In this document: one piece after another, positions 27,949-37,214 of the stretch
Position numbering within the stretch: the first letter of the stretch is position 1
How the letters are laid out: every line of letters begins with the position of its first letter
Source: Bacteroidales bacterium
GTDB lineage: Bacteria > Bacteroidota > Bacteroidia > Bacteroidales > VadinHA17
Length of the DNA stretch: 64,000 nucleotides
Direction: 5' to 3'
NCBI GenBank assembly: GCA_017999895.1
Contig: JAGNKY010000004.1
Span: 1 to 64,000, forward strand
The notes under the pieces: generated by a model
What the model was told of the DNA's origin: nothing
Seen by the model: only the letters and a program-made list of their open reading frames with translations
Database searches by the model: none
Translations under genes and position numbers: made by a program

Positions 27949-29427
27949 CTACATTTCCGTCAATTTTGCAACGCATAAACTTTCAATCAGCATATTCAGT
28001 GTTTCCTTGCTGGTTGCAATTAAAATCAATTTGTCTTCCGGCATAATTTCAGTCTGACCGTTAGGGATTATAAATTTACCTCCCCTGTTAAGCAGTGCTA
28101 TTCTGGCATTCTCCGGAAAATCGAGTTCAATAATCTTTTTCCCTTTTGCAGGTGAATCTTCTGACACTATGACTTCAGCCATAGCTGTATTAACAGGTTC
28201 TGAAAGAAGTATATCGGCAGGTGTGACAGGTTTTATTCTTGCGGGAAGTGCAACATGAAGCCATTTAGCCACTGACGGTATTGTAGCTCCCTGTAAAAGT
28301 ACCGACGTAAAAGAGATAAAGAAAACTATATTGAAAATAGTATCGGCCTTTTCAAGACCGGCAATAAAAGGGAAAGTAGCAAAGACTATCGAAGATGCTC
28401 CCCTTAATCCCACCCAGGATATAAACAAGCGTTCCCTGTTTTTCATCCTGAAAGGTAAAAGGCACGAAAATACAGCGACTGGTCTGGCAACCAGAATCAG
28501 AAAAACCGAAATAAGAAATCCTATTCCTATAACCGGAACTATATGGCTTGGAAAGACAAGTAAGCCCAATAGTGTAAAAAGGATAATCTGCATAAGCCAT
28601 GCAAGACCATCGAACATCTTCATTATAGTTCTTTTATGAAAAAGCTCCTGGTTGCCTAAATAAAGGGCTGAGATATATACTGCAAGGAATCCATTACCTT
28701 TAAGAAAGTTAGTCGCCGAATATGTCAAAAGCATCAGGGTGATTGCAAGCGGCGGATAAAGCCCTTCGTAATCGAGCTGGATTTTATTAATAACGAATTT
28801 CCCTGCAAAACCGAAAAGAAGTCCTAAAGCCCCGCCTATAAGAAATTGTTGAAGAAACAGTGGAATAATTGACCATATATTGCCTGACGGATTAATAATT
28901 AGAGTAATAAAAATAATAGTCAGTATGCTTGCCATTGGATCGTTACTTCCACTTTCAAACTCCAGAGTTGATCTTAAATGCCCTTTAAGGGCAAGTTTTT
29001 TGGATCTTAGAATAGAAAATACGGCGGCGGAATCTGTTGATGAAACTATTGAGCCCAATAACAACCCTTCGTAAAGGGTGAAATCAGTAACCAGCCATAC
29101 AAATATTCCAAGTACAATGGCGGTGATTAAAACACCGAATATAGAAAGTAGAGCTGAAGGGCCAACGACAGGACGGACGTACGACCAGTCGGTTTCAAAT
29201 CCGCCTGAAAACAAAATAAAATTAAGAGCAATAATTCCAATGAACTGAGCTATTGACGGATTATCAAATTCGATGCCTCCTATCCCTTCCGAACCGGCAA
29301 GCATACCCACAAAAAGAAATAAAACTGCTGTCGGAACTCCTATCCTGAATGAGGCCTTGCCTGCAAGAATACTAATGAAAAGAAGAATCGAAACAACTAA
29401 TAATATTTTTTCAATTGAAGGATCCAT
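27949..29427 (-). CDS. Potassium/proton antiporter (CPA1 type)
   Basis: This integral inner-membrane protein of 492 residues has about 12-13 membrane segments, including the cation-site region LEFESGSNDPMASILTI. A cytoplasmic RCK/TrkA-C-like domain is at about 395-490 (VIVSEDSPAKGKKIIELDF ... PEDKLILIAT). This matches the NhaP2/CvrA group, which exchanges potassium or sodium for protons and is gated by the C-terminal domain. It stands between two carbohydrate blocks and is probably a separate housekeeping unit. Confidence 0.92.
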   Translation of the reverse strand: MDPSIEKILLVVSILLFISILAGKASFRIGVPTAVLFLFVGMLAGSEGIGGIEFDNPSIAQFIGIIALNFILFSGGFETDWSYVRPVVGPSALLSIFGVLITAIVLGIFVWLVTDFTLYEGLLLGSIVSSTDSAAVFSILRSKKLALKGHLRSTLEFESGSNDPMASILTIIFITLIINPSGNIWSIIPLFLQQFLIGGALGLLFGFAGKFVINKIQLDYEGLYPPLAITLMLLTYSATNFLKGNGFLAVYISALYLGNQELFHKRTIMKMFDGLAWLMQIILFTLLGLLVFPSHIVPVIGIGFLISVFLILVARPVAVFSCLLPFRMKNRERLFISWVGLRGASSIVFATFPFIAGLEKADTIFNIVFFISFTSVLLQGATIPSVAKWLHVALPARIKPVTPADILLSEPVNTAMAEVIVSEDSPAKGKKIIELDFPENARIALLNRGGKFIIPNGQTEIMPEDKLILIATSKETLNMLIESLCVAKLTEM

Positions 29428-29510
29428 TCGCCAGTATCATATCCAAATATATGTAATTATTATTCCTCAGGCAAAGAAAATAATAGGCACAAAAAAGTTA
29501 AATAGACGTG

Positions 29511-32303
29511 CTATTTTTTTATGCTCTTTTCAAGTGGAAAATTAAGTTCTGGAATATTCATGCCTTCAATCCTCAAAAACATCATTTTCCCCCATATTTT
29601 TTCAATTGGGCATCCGACAGTTATGTCTATTGATTCCCCTGGTGCGAGTGTAAAATAATTTGCCGACCAAAAAGAAGGTGACACTTCTTCATCATCAGCC
29701 ATGAGACGCGGATTAATGAAAAAAGCAATCTTATCAGATGGATTCGATATATTCATAGTCCATTTTATCTCATTTGTCGAGACTAATGAACTTTTTACTT
29801 TGACTAAAATTTTTGTTTCAGCCATAGAGTTAAGGGTTGTGTAATCATTTGATGGCGAATGCCAGTAAACATTGTGTGATACAAGTCCTCCTGTATTGTT
29901 TCTGACGTTCATAATGATAAACGAAACGCCAGGATTTTTTTCGAGTTGCTCGGCAAGTGTAATACCCTGAATCGACGAAGGACCTTCAATATTTATTGTT
30001 TCCGACCGGCTGAAAATAAGTGTAGATTGTACATTTAATATTTTTATTTCCGCCTTCAGGTTTTTTATCGGTTTATATGTTCTGTTAACATATTCCACTA
30101 CAAGGTCTTTAGGATTGAACTGGATATGTACCGGTTCGCAGGCATTTTGCATGAAATAGTAACCGGCATTTGGCATGAGGAACCAGTCATAAACCTGCCA
30201 CATCACGCTTGGAAATGCCGCATTCAATTTCCACAGCATAACGCCTCCTATATCGTTGAGTTTATGTCCGGTCGACTCGAATATACCCCTATAGCCCACG
30301 GCATTCATCAGTTGCATCTTATCGGAAAATTCCTTCATAGTGACAGGCTGTCCATATCTTTTTACCATCTCGTTATAGTACCGGTCATATCGTCCGTTGC
30401 CTGTTGCCGCATCGTGATATCCCCATGAGTGGTTCAATGGAAATGGAAGGTTTTTATCCCATACGAGATTAGTAATTATCTTCGGGAGGCTCGAATAAGG
30501 CGGTTGTGAAGGTATTCCGGTCTCGTCTTTGAAAACCCAGTCACGTCCGGCATCGGCTCTCCTGAAATATTCTACCGGATCCTGCCATGTATATGGGCCT
30601 CCGCTGTAAACGCCGCCAGGTTTGCCGTCGGGCCATGATGCATCCCAACCCTCAGGCAGACGCGCAAAGCCTGAGGAACTCGGAATGAATGGTCTGGTAC
30701 CGTCGAGTTTGATTACACTGTCGCGCATGGCATAATAAAGTTCTTTCCTGGCATGACCTTCGTTACCCCCTGTCCATACAAGCAGACTGGGATGATTTCT
30801 GATTCTATAAATGGTACTTGCAACATTCTTTTTAAAGACCTCACCCTCGATGGGCCAGTCGGGGGAGCCTTTGAATTCTCCTTGCGTATCGCCCGTAATC
30901 CAGAAATCCGACCATACTAAAAGGCCATAACGGTCGGCGGCATCAAAGAACCAGTCGGAAGGAGTCACTCCTCCACCCCATATTCTGACAAGGTTTATAT
31001 TCGAATTTCTGCAAAGCCTGAACTCATAATCGTAGCGCAGGCTGTCGCGATTAAGCATCATATCCGGAACCCATGCCCCTCCAGTAATATGTATCCTCCG
31101 TCCGTTGACATAAAAATCGCGCCGCCAGCTATTGTTCACCTGAACAGCCTTAGAATCAACCGTTCTTATCCCAAAATTGAAAGATATTTCATCACTCATG
31201 CCAGATGAACCTGAGAATTGTATCCGCATCCTGTAAAGATCAGGCCTTCCGTAACCATTTGGCCACCATAACTTTGGCCTGCTAAATAACAGCTCTTTCG
31301 TATCCTTTGCACTGAATGCGGCAACTACTGTTGAATTTCCTTTTACCGTAATATCTTTCGAAAACTGAACAGGTTTTCCAGAAAATGTCTCTGGACTTAT
31401 AGTTATAGTTACTTTCCCCTTTTCATCATTCCGGCTATGATTCTTCAACAAAAAGGAAATATCAATCATTGCTACAGATGTATCAGGCAGATTCGGCAAA
31501 GCGGTCACAATTTTAGGTTTCTCAATTGTAACATCGCCTGATATTCTCAAATAAACAGGCTGCCATATACCGATGTTTCTGTCGCGCACCGGCGGAATCC
31601 AGTCCCACCCCACAGAACAAAGCATTGTCACATTTTTGCCTATATCGCCTGTTGCACCACCATTAAGATAAAAATCTCCGAGAGCCTCAAGTTGCTCAGT
31701 GTCGGGAAGACCTGGAAAATCGAGAGGATATATCTTCACTGCCAGAGCATTTTTCCCGCCTGCAATTATTTCATCGGATACATCGAGCCTGTATTCGGCG
31801 AACATACCAGCCATTTGAGTTGAATCGGTAATCTGAGTTCCATTGAGCCATACAGCAGCACGGTAATTAATTCCTTTGAAAATAAGATCGAAATGCCGGC
31901 CTTTATCAATAGCCGGTACATAGAATTCGGTTCTGAACCAGTAAGGTTTGCTCCATGGATTCGGCAAGCCGGGTAAGTGACTATACTGTTCGAGATTGTA
32001 TCTCTTGTTGAACTCGTCCGAAGCGTCCGGAATAAGCATGTTATTAAGGCCGAGATAAGGACTGGGATATATCTTGTTGGCAACCAGAGCAGAAAGCACT
32101 GTAGTTGGTACATTTACAGGCATCCAGTATATTCCAGGCTTGAAATCAGGCCTCGAAATCTTCTCTCCTGTTTCAGGCACAACATACGATGATTGCATCG
32201 TGAAACTGGAAAGTTTTACAAGCGAAACATCATTCTGTGCTGTAATATTCAACGACAATAAACAGATTATCAATAGATTAAAAAATATTAGAATGCTCTT
32301 CAT
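29511..32303 (-). CDS. Secreted GH2 hydrolase (mannosidase / glucosaminidase-like)
   Basis: This 930-residue secreted enzyme has the GH2 architecture: sugar-binding jelly roll (about 60-250), immunoglobulin-like domain, TIM barrel (about 400-720) and C-terminal beta domains. The N-terminal PTTVLSALVANKIYPSPYLG is typical of the exo-beta-glucosaminidase/beta-mannosidase branch. The acid/base glutamate is in LLVWTGGNEGH, and a nucleophile candidate is the Glu in VFKDETGIPSQP. It faces its relative at 33.0-35.6 kb across a small 5'-nucleotidase gene. The linkage cleaved is not certain. Confidence 0.9.
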   Translation of the reverse strand: MKSILIFFNLLIICLLSLNITAQNDVSLVKLSSFTMQSSYVVPETGEKISRPDFKPGIYWMPVNVPTTVLSALVANKIYPSPYLGLNNMLIPDASDEFNKRYNLEQYSHLPGLPNPWSKPYWFRTEFYVPAIDKGRHFDLIFKGINYRAAVWLNGTQITDSTQMAGMFAEYRLDVSDEIIAGGKNALAVKIYPLDFPGLPDTEQLEALGDFYLNGGATGDIGKNVTMLCSVGWDWIPPVRDRNIGIWQPVYLRISGDVTIEKPKIVTALPNLPDTSVAMIDISFLLKNHSRNDEKGKVTITISPETFSGKPVQFSKDITVKGNSTVVAAFSAKDTKELLFSRPKLWWPNGYGRPDLYRMRIQFSGSSGMSDEISFNFGIRTVDSKAVQVNNSWRRDFYVNGRRIHITGGAWVPDMMLNRDSLRYDYEFRLCRNSNINLVRIWGGGVTPSDWFFDAADRYGLLVWSDFWITGDTQGEFKGSPDWPIEGEVFKKNVASTIYRIRNHPSLLVWTGGNEGHARKELYYAMRDSVIKLDGTRPFIPSSSGFARLPEGWDASWPDGKPGGVYSGGPYTWQDPVEYFRRADAGRDWVFKDETGIPSQPPYSSLPKIITNLVWDKNLPFPLNHSWGYHDAATGNGRYDRYYNEMVKRYGQPVTMKEFSDKMQLMNAVGYRGIFESTGHKLNDIGGVMLWKLNAAFPSVMWQVYDWFLMPNAGYYFMQNACEPVHIQFNPKDLVVEYVNRTYKPIKNLKAEIKILNVQSTLIFSRSETINIEGPSSIQGITLAEQLEKNPGVSFIIMNVRNNTGGLVSHNVYWHSPSNDYTTLNSMAETKILVKVKSSLVSTNEIKWTMNISNPSDKIAFFINPRLMADDEEVSPSFWSANYFTLAPGESIDITVGCPIEKIWGKMMFLRIEGMNIPELNFPLEKSIKK

Positions 32304-32410
32304 AGATTTGATTTTTATTTTCTTAAAATTAAAACAAATTATGTAGTTACAATGTAAAAAGAGAAATTCACCGTAAGATATTGATTAAATGAGTAAATAA
32401 TAATAAAACT

Positions 32411-32442
32411 ATCTGTGTTAACCCATGTTCTCGGTGGTGAAT
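32411..32442. repeat. Degenerate GTG-rich intergenic repeat
   Basis: The stretch ends in cggtggtgaat and has a spaced tgtgtt / catgtt pattern. It resembles the better-preserved copy at 37057-37088. It lies in the 238-bp gap between the divergent GH2 and 5'-nucleotidase genes. The function is unknown. Confidence 0.4.
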
Positions 32443-32541
32443 ATTTCGAACGTTAATTTTTAACTAAACATGAAACATTTTGATTTCTTTATATATCGTT
32501 TTAATTTCAGCCGTTCTTAAGACAATTTTACAAAGACAACA

Positions 32542-33069
32542 ATGAAAAGGATCCTTGTTGATATGGATGGCGTACTGGCTGATGTTTATACTCGTTTTTT
32601 CGAGCTTTATGAAAAAGATAGCGGTAAACGACTTACAATTGATGATGTGGCAGGTAAGCTCGAGGATGAAGCTTTTCTGGAACAACGCAAGTGGGTATCT
32701 GAGCCCGGCTTCTTCAAAAATTTACCGGTGATGCCGGGAAGCATCGAAGGGTTAAAGAAATTGAATGAATCATTCCACGTGATAGTTGTATCGCTTGCTA
32801 CTGAGTTTCCCAATAGTCTAACCGACAAACAGATGTGGTTACATCATCACTATCCCTTCATTTCATGGAGACAAATCGTATTTTGCGGCGATAAGAATAT
32901 TTTCGATGCCGATATCATGATCGATGATCATCCAAAGAACCTCGATAATTTCAAAGGCGACACCATAATGTTCACTCAGCCTCACAACATGCTTTTGGAT
33001 ACCAGACATAAAAGAGTGAAGTCGTGGGAAGAAATCATTTCTCTTTTATATCCATTAAAGAAGGTTTAA
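32542..33069 (+). CDS. 5'(3')-deoxyribonucleotidase (HAD family)
   Basis: This small cytoplasmic HAD phosphatase of 175 residues removes phosphate from deoxynucleoside monophosphates. The nucleophile motif VDMDGVLADV (Asp7, Asp9) is at the N-terminus. The motif IMIDDHPKNLDNF supplies the metal-binding aspartates. The length matches the NT5C-like family. Its 3' end overlaps the convergent GH2 gene by 35 bp. It appears unrelated to the carbohydrate genes around it. Confidence 0.9.
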   Translation: MKRILVDMDGVLADVYTRFFELYEKDSGKRLTIDDVAGKLEDEAFLEQRKWVSEPGFFKNLPVMPGSIEGLKKLNESFHVIVVSLATEFPNSLTDKQMWLHHHYPFISWRQIVFCGDKNIFDADIMIDDHPKNLDNFKGDTIMFTQPHNMLLDTRHKRVKSWEEIISLLYPLKKV

Positions 33070-35632
33070 CATTCCATGCGCTTGTTTTCAAAACAGGCCG
33101 CTCTCCATTAAGGTCATTGACATCAAACTCAACTTTTAATGTTCTTTTTTCTCCTGGTAAAATAGAAAAATAATTATCTTCCCAGAAAACAGGCATAACG
33201 GGTTGCATAGACTTCTGTCGCAGTATAACCGGGTTAATAGCAAAAGCAAGTGTTTTTCCCCTGTTTTCGAATTGAACAGAGAGATGAAATGAGTTTCCTT
33301 CCTTGTAGGCAGAAATAATTTGAGTAGTTAGATTCACCTGAGGAAGTTTTAGAAGTCCCGTGAAATCTGCATTTGCATCACCGGCGGAGCTAAGCCAGTA
33401 AAAGTTGGAAGATAAGGATGCGCCTTTTGAATCGGTAAGGTCAAGAAGTAGAAAATAAATCGGTGTAATATTTTGTGGAATTTTTACATCGAATATTTTC
33501 TTGCTTTCATCGGCACCTGTGTTTATCCCGCCGGCTGTCTGAGACCAGACTTCCTTCATATTGAAGTCATATAATTTTGCTGAAGCTTTCAAACCTTCGA
33601 AATCACTGTACCGGCTGTTCACTATTTTTATCGAGTTATCGTTATAGCAATATTGTATGTGAAGAGGTTCGCATGCTTTTCTTGCAGCATAAAAAGCTCC
33701 GTTAGGCATATAGAAATAGTCATATAATTGCCAGTACATTTTAGGCCATGCCGAATTATACATCCAGTATATTATTCCGCTCGAGCGATATTTGTTTCCG
33801 GCAAAAGCCTCGAACATTGCTTTTGTAGCCTCGAGCTGGAAAATCTGCGATTTCATGCTGTACTCCCCAACAGTTGTAGGCTTTCCGTATCGGGATTCGA
33901 AAGCTGACCTTGCTATAGTATAAAAGTTCTTATGAAGCCTCAATTCCCATGATTCGCTTATTGGCCATAAGTCTTTCTCAGGCATCATCATTCTCATCGT
34001 TTCAAGGGGTGGTATCTGTTCTCCCGATGGACCTGCTTCAGTGTTGAATTCGAGTTTTGAGTACCAATAAGCCGGTGGAAAATAAGCATATACCTGGGGA
34101 TAAGGCCCCATCCACACGCCTGTAGGACCGGCAATTTTGCTGGCTGCCTGTGTCGCTGAAGATAAATAAGGTCGTGTATCATCGTATTCGTTAAGAACTC
34201 GTAAGTATCGTTTTTCAATATTGGCAGGCGGGTAGTTATCGCTACCATAAAGCCAGACAAAAACAGAAGGATGGTTTCTGAGATGAATAATCTGGTCTTT
34301 CCAGCTTGCTTCAGCAACATCAGCAATATGAGGAGTCCAGTTTTTCCATCTTTCCCACGAGCTACAACAACACCATCCTACCATAAGAAGAATTCCTTCC
34401 TCATCGCACCTGTCGAACATGTAATCCGACCCCCTTGGAGCTTCCATCCTTAAGGCATTCAAATTCATGTGTTTAGCATATTCTATATCATGGTCGATTC
34501 TTTCATTTGAAGGCCTGAGCATCAAATCCTGTACGTATCCACCTCCTCTTATTACGATATTTTTTCCGTTAACCTGAAACACTCTTGTATTAAGCGAGTC
34601 GAAACTATTCATCCACGAAGTAATTTCACGTATTCCAAATCTTACCTTTTTTACATCGGTCACAATACCCGACGACTCAAAGGAAAGGATCATTTCGTAA
34701 AGATTTTGAGGCCCGACATTATAGGGCCACCAGAGCCGAGGATCTTTAACTATAAGTTGTGGAAAATCTTCGGGATAAAATATCACTTCACAGGTTTGGT
34801 CTGCAGGCAATACCATTTCTTTCGAAAAAGTTATGTTCTCGATCTTACCTGTCAGTTTTCCCTTTACAGGCTTATCCGCAGTATTTTTCAGTTCTGCCGA
34901 AACGGTCAGCTTTGCGATATTGTTTTCCGGAATGTTGAGTTTCGACTTTACAAAAGGATTTTCTATTGACACATCTCCAGTTGCATGCACCGAAACATCA
35001 TACCAGATACCTGTTCCCCTGTCGGGAGGTGTGGGATTCCAATCAACCCATGTAATAGTAAGATCCATTCCTTTAGGTGGAAATATCTCAAGAGCCAGAC
35101 AATTTACATCGCCTGTCTTTACTTCTCCGGTAATATCAATATCGAAGAGGCGATAGGCTCCTTCAATAAAATTAGTGTCGGCTACCAGTCTCCCATTCAA
35201 CCATACATTAGCTTTATAATTAATACTATGGAAGCTTAGCCACACATGTTTATCCTTATAGCTTTCAGATAGTTTGAATTCTGTACGAAACCACCATGGT
35301 ACTCTGAATGGGCTGTCGGTCGGCATTTCCTTGTTACGGTCGGTAATAATTCCAGGCAGTTTGTTGAAATTAGTTCCGTAATAAGGATCGGGATATACTT
35401 TATTGGCAACCAGTGCAGCAAGAATGGTCGAAGGAATCGAAGTGGAATACCAGCCTTCTGTTCTATATCCTGAAGAGGAAATATCGCGGCCACCAGAAAG
35501 TACGTTAGCTGAAGATTGTATTGCCCAATTATCGCGCAAAAGTATTTTTTCTTCCGGCAGAGTTTGTGCCGTAGTGAACGGGGCAATAATTATCAATAAA
35601 ATAACAACGGATAATTTAATAGATGAATGCAT
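33035..35632 (-). CDS. Secreted GH2 exo-beta-glucosaminidase-like hydrolase
   Basis: This 865-residue secreted protein has GH2 domains in the usual order and the branch marker IPSTILAALVANKVYPDPYYGTNF. The barrel carries FVWLYGSDNYPPANIEKRYL in place of the usual Asn-Glu acid/base sequence, and later LEFNTEAGPSGEQIPPLETM. From memory both stretches recall exo-1,4-beta-glucosaminidases that act on chitosan ends. The missing Asn-Glu therefore need not mean loss of activity. Together with the HGSNAT-like gene and the PIG-L deacetylase in the window it hints at an amino-sugar substrate. Confidence 0.88.
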   Translation of the reverse strand: MHSSIKLSVVILLIIIAPFTTAQTLPEEKILLRDNWAIQSSANVLSGGRDISSSGYRTEGWYSTSIPSTILAALVANKVYPDPYYGTNFNKLPGIITDRNKEMPTDSPFRVPWWFRTEFKLSESYKDKHVWLSFHSINYKANVWLNGRLVADTNFIEGAYRLFDIDITGEVKTGDVNCLALEIFPPKGMDLTITWVDWNPTPPDRGTGIWYDVSVHATGDVSIENPFVKSKLNIPENNIAKLTVSAELKNTADKPVKGKLTGKIENITFSKEMVLPADQTCEVIFYPEDFPQLIVKDPRLWWPYNVGPQNLYEMILSFESSGIVTDVKKVRFGIREITSWMNSFDSLNTRVFQVNGKNIVIRGGGYVQDLMLRPSNERIDHDIEYAKHMNLNALRMEAPRGSDYMFDRCDEEGILLMVGWCCCSSWERWKNWTPHIADVAEASWKDQIIHLRNHPSVFVWLYGSDNYPPANIEKRYLRVLNEYDDTRPYLSSATQAASKIAGPTGVWMGPYPQVYAYFPPAYWYSKLEFNTEAGPSGEQIPPLETMRMMMPEKDLWPISESWELRLHKNFYTIARSAFESRYGKPTTVGEYSMKSQIFQLEATKAMFEAFAGNKYRSSGIIYWMYNSAWPKMYWQLYDYFYMPNGAFYAARKACEPLHIQYCYNDNSIKIVNSRYSDFEGLKASAKLYDFNMKEVWSQTAGGINTGADESKKIFDVKIPQNITPIYFLLLDLTDSKGASLSSNFYWLSSAGDANADFTGLLKLPQVNLTTQIISAYKEGNSFHLSVQFENRGKTLAFAINPVILRQKSMQPVMPVFWEDNYFSILPGEKRTLKVEFDVNDLNGERPVLKTSAWNVKPSLMDIKEK

Positions 35633-35876
35633 AGTTATAATTTTTAATGATCATAGATTCAAATAAGGTATATGGATATATTTATAAAATTATAAAAATA
35701 GTCTTTATTATTAATAGAATTGCATGAATTTATTAATAAAACATTATTTTTCGTCGTTTTTAAATTTTGAAATTCCGTATCATAAACAAAAGTGAAAATT
35801 TCAATTAGTGACAATCAGGTTTTTCGTTATCTGCCTATGCATAAGACGTTTACCTGTGACTATAAAATTTTTTAAT

Positions 35877-36998
35877 ATGGAAAAAGAATCAAAACCCGTT
35901 TCAAAAAGACTTGTTTCCCTCGATGCCCTGCGTGGATTTGATATGTTCTGGATAATGGGAGGAGAAACGATTTTCATTGGTTTAGCAGCTGCTACAAGCT
36001 GGCCTTTTTTCAACTGGTGTGCCGAACAGCTCGAGCACGTTCCATGGCATGGTTTTCATTTTTATGACATGATATTCCCTCTTTTCCTTTTCATTTCCGG
36101 GATATCCTTTCCTTTCTCTTTAGCAAAAAGAAGTGCATCGGGCGAAACCAGAAGCAAAATTTATAAACATGTTTTTTACCGTGGTCTTATACTTGTACTG
36201 CTTGGTATTCTATATAATAACGGGGTCAGGTTCAAACTTGGTGAACTACGTTATGGAAGTGTTCTTGGCAGGATTGGCATGGCATGGATGTTTGCGGCAT
36301 TAATCTTTATGAATACAAAACTTACATGGAGAATCGTCTGGTTCTGGGCATTAATTATTGGTTACTGGTTGTTACTGGCGCTGGTTCCTGCTCCTGACGG
36401 CAACGGAGCGGATGTCTTTTCACGGGAAGGCAATTTTGCCAGCTATGTTGACAGGATATTGATGCCTGGCAAACTTTATCTCGGGAACCACGATCCGGAA
36501 GGAATATTAAGTACTGTGCCTGCAATATCAACAGCTTTGCTTGGAATGTTTACAGGAGAATTTCTGATGTCGGAATATTTTAAAAACAAGCTTTACAAAA
36601 AAGCATTTGTAATTTTAGGTGCCGGCATTTTCTTTGTAATTATTGGTAAACTATGGAATCAGGTTTTCCCTATTAACAAAAATCTATGGACTAGTTCATT
36701 CGTATGTTATGTTGGCGGGCTAAGCCTCATTTTGTTTTCAGTTTTTTATCTGATAATTGATGTATGGGGTCTTAAAAAATGGACATTATTCTTTGTAGTG
36801 ATAGGCATGAATCCAATAACTATTTATCTCGCCAACCGCATTATAAACTTCAGAAATGCTGCGCGATTTTTCTTTGGAGGATTTGCCGAAATATTACCTG
36901 AAACATGGGGGACATTTATCAATGGTATTGGGATCACAACCGTAGGATGGGTATTCCTGTATTTCCTTTATAAAAAGAAGATATTTCTGAAAATATAA
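35877..36998 (+). CDS. HGSNAT/NagX-like membrane acyltransferase (DUF5009)
   Basis: This integral membrane protein of 373 residues has about 10 membrane segments. It opens RLVSLDALRGFDMFWIMGG and continues with VPWHGFHFYDMIFPLFLFI, the hallmark of the family that includes human heparan-alpha-glucosaminide N-acetyltransferase. That enzyme acetylates terminal glucosamine using acetyl-CoA from the other side of the membrane. The conserved His in PWHGFHFYD would be the acetyl carrier. I start at ATG 35877; the open frame extends to 35808 but lacks an ATG there. It is divergent from the glucosaminidase-like GH2 gene. Confidence 0.88.
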   Translation: MEKESKPVSKRLVSLDALRGFDMFWIMGGETIFIGLAAATSWPFFNWCAEQLEHVPWHGFHFYDMIFPLFLFISGISFPFSLAKRSASGETRSKIYKHVFYRGLILVLLGILYNNGVRFKLGELRYGSVLGRIGMAWMFAALIFMNTKLTWRIVWFWALIIGYWLLLALVPAPDGNGADVFSREGNFASYVDRILMPGKLYLGNHDPEGILSTVPAISTALLGMFTGEFLMSEYFKNKLYKKAFVILGAGIFFVIIGKLWNQVFPINKNLWTSSFVCYVGGLSLILFSVFYLIIDVWGLKKWTLFFVVIGMNPITIYLANRIINFRNAARFFFGGFAEILPETWGTFINGIGITTVGWVFLYFLYKKKIFLKI

Positions 36999-37056
36999 TT
37001 GCGCTTAATAGAAAGTTTTCTTTTTCACTACGTAGCCTCCATGTTTGAAAAGAAAA

Positions 37057-37088
37057 ATCCGTGTAAATCCGTGCCATCCGTGGTGAAT
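37057..37088. repeat. GTG-rich intergenic repeat with three atccgtg copies
   Basis: The heptamer atccgtg occurs at 37057, 37067 and 37076 and is followed by gtgaat. A similar but decayed element is at 32411-32442. Such wording is frequent in intergenic DNA of environmental Bacteroidota as far as I recall. No function is assigned. Confidence 0.55.
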
Positions 37089-37121
37089 TATTCATATTAG
37101 ATTTCCTCGAAAACAAAAAAA

Positions 37122-37162
37122 TTAATCGTGAAGAACCAATTTGTTTCGTCCTTCACGATTAA
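37122..37162. terminator. Bidirectional terminator hairpin
   Basis: The arms ttaatcgtgaag (37122-37133) and cttcacgattaa (37151-37162) pair perfectly over 12 bp with a 17-nt loop. An A-rich run precedes the hairpin, which is a U tract for the minus-strand gene. It lies between the convergent acyltransferase and Gfo/Idh/MocA genes. Confidence 0.75.
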
Positions 37163-37214
37163 CAGAAGATCGAGATATAAAATATCAACAAATTAACAGG
37201 TTAAAACCTGAATA

